Shown piece by piece: positions 59,528 through 64,000 of a stretch of 64,000 nucleotides of DNA; position 1 is the first letter of the stretch; each line of letters starts with the position of its first letter. Where the stretch lies: NCBI GenBank assembly GCA_035760665.1, contig DASTSN010000069.1:1-64000 (forward strand), given 5' to 3'. This DNA is from DASTSN01 sp035760665. Its GTDB lineage: Bacteria; Bacteroidota; Bacteroidia; Chitinophagales; Chitinophagaceae. Made by a program: the position numbers and the translations under genes. The notes under the pieces were generated by a model. It had not been told where the DNA came from. It worked only from the letters and a program-made list of their open reading frames with translations, and did not search any database.

Positions 59528-62203
59528 ATGATGACTGCGGAACACCAACGACTGGCCGTGAATGCTACCAAAGCCGTACCCCTGGTGCAATGGGGTCCTT
59601 ACCTGAGTGAACGTCAATGGGGGACCGTTCGGGAAGATTACAGCTCTAATGGGGATGCCTGGCATTATTTCCCCTTCGACCATGCGCATTTCCGGGTTTA
59701 TCGCTGGGGAGAAGATGGCCTGGCAGGGATATCAGATTTCTTTCAAAACCTTTGCTTTTGTGTGGCTCTCTGGAATGGGAAAGATCCGATCTTGAAAGAA
59801 CGGCTGTTTGGCCTGGGGAACAGCCAGGGCAATCATGGGGAAGACGTGAAAGAACTGTATTACTATCTCGATAATATTCCTACGCATTACTACATGGAAT
59901 ATTTATACAAATATCCCCAGCAGGAATTTCCCTACGACCAATTGCGGAACGAGAATGCGGCACGGGATAAATCACAACCGGAATTTGAAATCCTGGATAC
60001 CGGTGTGTTTAATGACAACCGGTACTTTGATGTGCTGGTGACCTACGCCAAGCAATCGGCCCAGGATATTTTTATAAAAATAGAAATTACCAACCGGTAC
60101 AAGGAATCGGCAGAGCTCACCGTTTTGCCTACTCTCTGGTTTTATAACCGGTGGAGCTACACACCGGATATGACGAAGCCGGTCATTTCCCTGAAAAATA
60201 AAACGTCGGTAAAAGCCGATCACGAACGCCTGGGCACGTATTATTTTTATTTTCAGCCGGCCGATGATTTATTGTTTACCGAAAACGAAACCAACCTCGT
60301 AAAGCTGAACGGCACTTCCAATGCATCGGTATTTGTAAAAGATGCTTTTCATGATGCCATCATTACCGGTGCAAACCGGGCGGCTTTGCGTTCTAAAAAA
60401 AGCGGCACCAAATTTTCCCCGGTGTATACACTGGAGCTGGCTGCCGGTGAAACAAAAACTTTGTATTGCCGCATCAGCAGTAAGGCAATGGACAAACCTT
60501 TTGTGAACGGGTTTGGCGACATTTTTACCACCCGAAAAAAAGAAGCAGATGAATATTATGCGGCCATTCTTCCCCGCGGGATGAGTGAAGACATGGCGCA
60601 ATTACAACGGCAGGCACTTGCCGGTTTATTGTGGAGTAAGCAATACTATCATTTTGACGTGGAGCGGTGGCTGTCAACCACAGATGGTATTACCCCGGTC
60701 AGCAGCAGTAAGATGTACGGGCGAAACAGCGACTGGAAGCATTTAAAGAACCAGGATATTATTTCCATGCCCGACAAATGGGAATATCCCTGGTATGCCG
60801 CCTGGGACCTGGCTTTCCAGTGTATATCCATGGCCGTGGCCGATCCTACCTTTGCCAAGCACCAGTTGCTGCTGGTGATGCGGGAGTGGTACATGAAACC
60901 TGACGGGCAGTTACCGGCTTATGAGTGGAATTTCAGTGATGTAAACCCCCCGGTGCAGGCCTGGGCGGCCCTGCAGGTGTACATGATTGAAAAGAAGCAA
61001 AAAGGCGTGGGCGATATACCGTTCTTAAAGAGGATCTTCCAAAAGCTGCTGATCAATTTTACCTGGTGGATCAACCGGAAGGACGTGAATGGTAACAATA
61101 TCTTTGAGGGTGGTTTCCTGGGCCTGGATAATATTGGTGTGTTTAACCGCAGTTTTCATTTTCCCGGCGAGATGCAGTTAGAACAGGCCGATGGCACCAG
61201 CTGGATGGGCATGTATGCGCTGAGTATGATGGATATGGCCATTGAGATTGCAATGCATGATCAGTCGTTTGAAGACACGGCCACCAAGTTTTTCGAACAC
61301 TTTGTCCTGATTGCAGAAGCGCTGAATGAGCACGGTCTCTGGAACGAGGAGGACAAGTTTTTTTATGACGTGCTGTGTGTGCAGGGCCTGGATCCCATGC
61401 CGCTGCGAATACAGTCCATTGTGGGACTCACCAGTTTGTTTGCTGTTTCCACGATCGAGAAAAAGGTGATTGATAAATTAAGTGATTTTAAAAAGCGCAT
61501 CAGCTGGTTTGAGCATTACCGCAAAAAGAACGGCAGGTTCTGGCCCAATGAAGAAACGAGCGACAGTGAGGAAATCCTGGTGTCACTGGTGAAAAAAGAA
61601 AGGCTGGTATTCCTGCTGCAGCGCCTGCTGGATGAAGAAGGGTTCTTGTCGCCCGGCGGTATCCGGGCTTTGTCAAAGTATCACGATCAGCATCCCTATT
61701 CGGTGAAGGTGGATGGCAATACGTATACGATCCGGTATGACCCGGGTGATTCCACCTCGGACATGTTTGGTGGTAACAGCAACTGGCGCGGCCCTGTGTG
61801 GATGCCGATCAATTACCTTGTTATCCAGTCGATCCGCAAATACGGTGCGTTTTATAAAGATGATTTGCAAGTAGAATATCCCACGGGTTCCGGTAAGCTA
61901 CTGAACCTGCAGGAGGTGGCGAATGAACTGACCCGCCGCGTGATCAGTTTGTTTGAAAAAGATCAGGCTGGCAGGCGACGCCTGTACGGCGATTACAACT
62001 GGTTTTACCAGCAACCCGGCAACGAGCATCTTGTTTTGTTTCACGAGTATTTTCATGGCGACAATGGCCGCGGGTTAGGCGCCAGTCACCAAACCGGCTG
62101 GACAGCCCTGGTGGCCGAACTGATCAGTGAGTACGGCAGTAAAACAGGTGCCGGCGACAGCACCGATGCGCCGCCTGCCAATCCGGATCACGCAGCAGTG
62201 TAA
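59528..62203 (+). CDS. GH63-type (MGH1-like) glucosidase
   Basis: An 891-aa cytoplasmic (no signal peptide) glycoside hydrolase of the GH63/(alpha/alpha)6-barrel group. Motifs include RQWGTVREDYSSNGDAWHYF, FSDVNPPVQAWAALQVY, DGTSWMGMYALSMMDMAIEI, FYDVLCVQGLDPMPLRIQSIVGL, and GGNSNWRGPVWMPINYLVIQS, the last the usual C-terminal signature. The substrate of the bacterial members is often alpha-glucosides or trehalose-like sugars. Possible starts are ATG 59528 and the adjacent ATG 59531; a TTG at 59507 is less likely. Confidence 0.85.
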   Translation: MMTAEHQRLAVNATKAVPLVQWGPYLSERQWGTVREDYSSNGDAWHYFPFDHAHFRVYRWGEDGLAGISDFFQNLCFCVALWNGKDPILKERLFGLGNSQGNHGEDVKELYYYLDNIPTHYYMEYLYKYPQQEFPYDQLRNENAARDKSQPEFEILDTGVFNDNRYFDVLVTYAKQSAQDIFIKIEITNRYKESAELTVLPTLWFYNRWSYTPDMTKPVISLKNKTSVKADHERLGTYYFYFQPADDLLFTENETNLVKLNGTSNASVFVKDAFHDAIITGANRAALRSKKSGTKFSPVYTLELAAGETKTLYCRISSKAMDKPFVNGFGDIFTTRKKEADEYYAAILPRGMSEDMAQLQRQALAGLLWSKQYYHFDVERWLSTTDGITPVSSSKMYGRNSDWKHLKNQDIISMPDKWEYPWYAAWDLAFQCISMAVADPTFAKHQLLLVMREWYMKPDGQLPAYEWNFSDVNPPVQAWAALQVYMIEKKQKGVGDIPFLKRIFQKLLINFTWWINRKDVNGNNIFEGGFLGLDNIGVFNRSFHFPGEMQLEQADGTSWMGMYALSMMDMAIEIAMHDQSFEDTATKFFEHFVLIAEALNEHGLWNEEDKFFYDVLCVQGLDPMPLRIQSIVGLTSLFAVSTIEKKVIDKLSDFKKRISWFEHYRKKNGRFWPNEETSDSEEILVSLVKKERLVFLLQRLLDEEGFLSPGGIRALSKYHDQHPYSVKVDGNTYTIRYDPGDSTSDMFGGNSNWRGPVWMPINYLVIQSIRKYGAFYKDDLQVEYPTGSGKLLNLQEVANELTRRVISLFEKDQAGRRRLYGDYNWFYQQPGNEHLVLFHEYFHGDNGRGLGASHQTGWTALVAELISEYGSKTGAGDSTDAPPANPDHAAV

Positions 62204-62275
62204 GGCAGCCGCTTCTGTTACACAAACGGCACCACCGTTACTTGTATGTATATTTTGTATCGTTAAATTTTTCGT

Positions 62276-63202
62276 ATGCATTTTGGCAGGATACCTGAAC
62301 AGGAATTACCGGCGGTTGACTTCAGCCTGGCTGCTGAGCCGGCCTTCAATAAAAACGTATTGACCGGAAAGCCTGCCAAGCAGCCACGTGTTTACCTGGG
62401 TTGTGCCAAGTGGGGCCGGAAGGAGTGGGTGGGCAAAATTTACCCGCCGGGGACCAAAGAAAAAGACTTCCTGCAGCATTATGTGCAGCATTACAACAGT
62501 ATTGAGCTGAATGCCACGCACTATAAGATTTACGGGGAGGCCGCAATTGCCCGGTGGGCCGCTAAGGCCCGGGGACAGGATTTTATGTTTTGTCCCAAGA
62601 TGTACCAGGGCGTTACGCACCGCGGGTATTTGAAAGGCAAAGATTTTATTACCAGCGAATTCCTGCGGGGTGTCCTGGCGTTTGGAGAGCATCTCGGGCC
62701 CATCCTTGTGCAGTTGGGTGAAACATTCTCGCCCAAGCGGAAACAGGAATTATTTGACTACCTGTCGTCCCTGCCAACAGACCTCGACTTTTTCCTGGAA
62801 GTCAGGCATCGCGACTGGTTTGCGAAGGAGAGCGAGCGGAACGACCTGTTCAGTTTTCTTGCCAATCATAAGATTGGTGCGGTGATAACGGATACTGCCG
62901 GCCGGCGGGATTGTGCACATATGCATCTTACGGTGCCCAGGGCCTTTATCCGGTACGTGGGGAACAGCCTGCACGCAACCGATTTTACCCGCTGCGATGC
63001 CTGGGTGCAGCGAATGCACTACTGGCTGGACCAGGGGCTGGAAGAACTTTATTTCTTTATGCACATGCACGATGAAGCCACTTCACCGGAGCTGACAGTT
63101 TACCTGGTTGATCAAATGAATGCTGCCATGCATCTGAACCTGGTGAAACCGGTATTTATCAGCAGCGTCGATGCCGGCGGGCTGCAGAAAAAATTATTCT
63201 GA
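62276..63202 (+). CDS. DUF72 family protein
   Basis: A 308-aa protein of the DUF72 family (TIM-barrel-like fold, role unknown). Typical blocks are VYLGCAKWGRKEWVGKIYPPGT, HYNSIELNATHYKIYGEAA, FCPKMYQGVTHRGYLKG, FLEVRHRDWFA and MHLTVPRAFIRYVG, the last with the conserved Arg. DUF72 proteins have been suggested as nucleic-acid-linked enzymes but not proven. Its stop abuts the stop of the convergent umuC gene. Confidence 0.9.
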   Translation: MHFGRIPEQELPAVDFSLAAEPAFNKNVLTGKPAKQPRVYLGCAKWGRKEWVGKIYPPGTKEKDFLQHYVQHYNSIELNATHYKIYGEAAIARWAAKARGQDFMFCPKMYQGVTHRGYLKGKDFITSEFLRGVLAFGEHLGPILVQLGETFSPKRKQELFDYLSSLPTDLDFFLEVRHRDWFAKESERNDLFSFLANHKIGAVITDTAGRRDCAHMHLTVPRAFIRYVGNSLHATDFTRCDAWVQRMHYWLDQGLEELYFFMHMHDEATSPELTVYLVDQMNAAMHLNLVKPVFISSVDAGGLQKKLF

Positions 63203-64000
63203 TCAGTGCACTTCCAATAGTTCATTCCACCGGGTGGTATAGCGTCTGCTGCGCAGTTCCTGCCGCATTTTCCAGTCGCGTCGTGTACCCGATGTGGCAA
63301 ATTTTACAACATCGTCCCGCTGGCTGAAGTTTACATTGTCGATCATTTCCATCAGCAGCCGGCTTTTATTTTGGGCTTCGGGTATAAACAGGTTGCCCTG
63401 GATGGACTCATCGGGTACCAGCCCGCTCAGCATCACGCCGGCTTTTTTATACAGCTTGCCTTTGGTAAATACCCGGTCTACCAGTGCCACTGCGGGTTTA
63501 ATCAGTTCGTTGGTCATGGAGGTAGCCCTGGGCAATACGATTTGTGTACTCACGGTGGGCCCATGGCGAAAGTGCGGGGACGGGGCATCATCTTTCGGCA
63601 CAACAAATACGCTGATGATGCGGGCGGCGCTGTACTGCCGGCGCAATTTTTCGGCAGCCCTGGCGGTATAGGTGGCCACGGCTTCTTTTACATCCCGGAT
63701 ATCTGTCACCGGTGTGCCGAACATTCGCGTGGTGGCGATCATTTTTTTACTAACCCGTTCGTCTTCCAGGTCAATGGCCGGGATGCCTTTCAGTTCACGT
63801 ACCAGCCGTACACCCACCACGCCACCCAGGTTTTTGCGGGCCCATTCTTCGTGCATGTTGCGCAGCTGCAGGGCATCGTAAATGCTCCAGCACTCGTTCA
63901 GTTTTTTCGCATATTGGTTACCGATGCCCCAGATGTCGCCAACGGGTGTTTTTTTCAGGGCGGCCATTATTTTTTCTTCTGTGTCCAGTACCATCACGCA
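63203..64000 (-). CDS. UmuC-like Y-family DNA polymerase (5' part outside window)
   Basis: C-terminal part of a translesion polymerase; the reading frame stays open through the window end, so the catalytic palm (first 150-160 residues) is missing here. Visible are the thumb/HhH region VGDIWGIGNQYAKKLN, the motif RKNLGGVVGVRLVRELKG, and the little-finger domain SKKMIATTRMFG, the LPRATSMTNELIKPAVALVDRVF block and the C-terminal GLVPDESIQGNLF plus the TRWNELLEVH tail typical of UmuC rather than DinB. The frame's apparent GTG/ATG starts at 63994-63997 are internal, not real starts. umuD, if present, would lie beyond the window. Confidence 0.88.
   Translation of the reverse strand, partial: CVMVLDTEEKIMAALKKTPVGDIWGIGNQYAKKLNECWSIYDALQLRNMHEEWARKNLGGVVGVRLVRELKGIPAIDLEDERVSKKMIATTRMFGTPVTDIRDVKEAVATYTARAAEKLRRQYSAARIISVFVVPKDDAPSPHFRHGPTVSTQIVLPRATSMTNELIKPAVALVDRVFTKGKLYKKAGVMLSGLVPDESIQGNLFIPEAQNKSRLLMEMIDNVNFSQRDDVVKFATSGTRRDWKMRQELRSRRYTTRWNELLEVH

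Noticed and set aside
63203..63997. Stand-alone 264-aa protein at the window end
   Set aside because: The frame stays open to the window edge and the sequence starts in the middle of a UmuC domain, so it is a truncated view rather than a short gene.

Overview
The window is a chromosomal segment of a Bacteroidota bacterium, most probably a member of the Chitinophagaceae. Several things point there. It carries GldA, the long-form IspG, fused isobutyryl-CoA mutase (IcmF), a FecA-like TonB receptor, DUF6089-type barrels and an AmgK-RapZ fusion. Many genes also start 10-20 nt after a TAnnTTTG -7 element, the Bacteroidota promoter signature, with no Shine-Dalgarno sequence. No tRNA, rRNA, CRISPR array or complete insertion sequence was seen. 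Gene density is high and most content is housekeeping or surface-related.

Layout. 1-1.9 kb: 3'-truncated tyrosine recombinase, then a gene-poor stretch with a higher-order tandem repeat and a decayed ORF. 1.9-10.6 kb: carbonic anhydrase, GH130-like lipoprotein, gldA, eno-ftsB, a small acidic protein, nth and a large GAF-type protein. 10.6-15.7 kb: SdiA-regulated-type lipoprotein diverging from an HD-Pycsar-effector fusion, korA without korB, and an AIM24 protein. 15.8-24.4 kb: M16 peptidase, two lipoproteins (one only 42 aa), a class D beta-lactamase followed by a two-gene Bat module, then ispG. 24.4-31.3 kb: lysoplasmalogenase, nadB, a lipid A-type acyltransferase, a CstB-like persulfide dioxygenase with its ArsR neighbour, tsaB and ridA.

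31.4-42.8 kb is the most unusual part. After a GH65 enzyme comes a long same-strand run: an exported protein with a TTG start, two divergent vanadium-haloperoxidase/PAP2 lipoproteins, two outer-membrane barrels, two DoxX-like membrane proteins and a FecA-type TonB receptor. I know of no described system with this composition. It is followed by a periplasmic trehalase.

44.7-50.4 kb (minus strand): a Gfo/Idh/MocA oxidoreductase, an AmgK kinase fused to a RapZ C-terminal domain, MurU, and an M1 peptidase. AmgK and MurU together indicate the anomeric-kinase route of peptidoglycan sugar recycling. 50.6-64 kb: IcmF with an operator-like palindrome in its leader, an MG-domain protein ending in a TonB plug without barrel, glucokinase, DUF6089 barrel, lipoprotein amidase, GH63-type glucosidase, DUF72 protein and the C-terminal part of UmuC.

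Themes that recur are glucose/trehalose hydrolysis in the periplasm feeding glucokinase (GH65, GH37, GH63, glk), cell-wall turnover and recycling (amidase, AmgK, MurU), and outer-membrane uptake. All functions are assigned by reading motifs; no database search was run.
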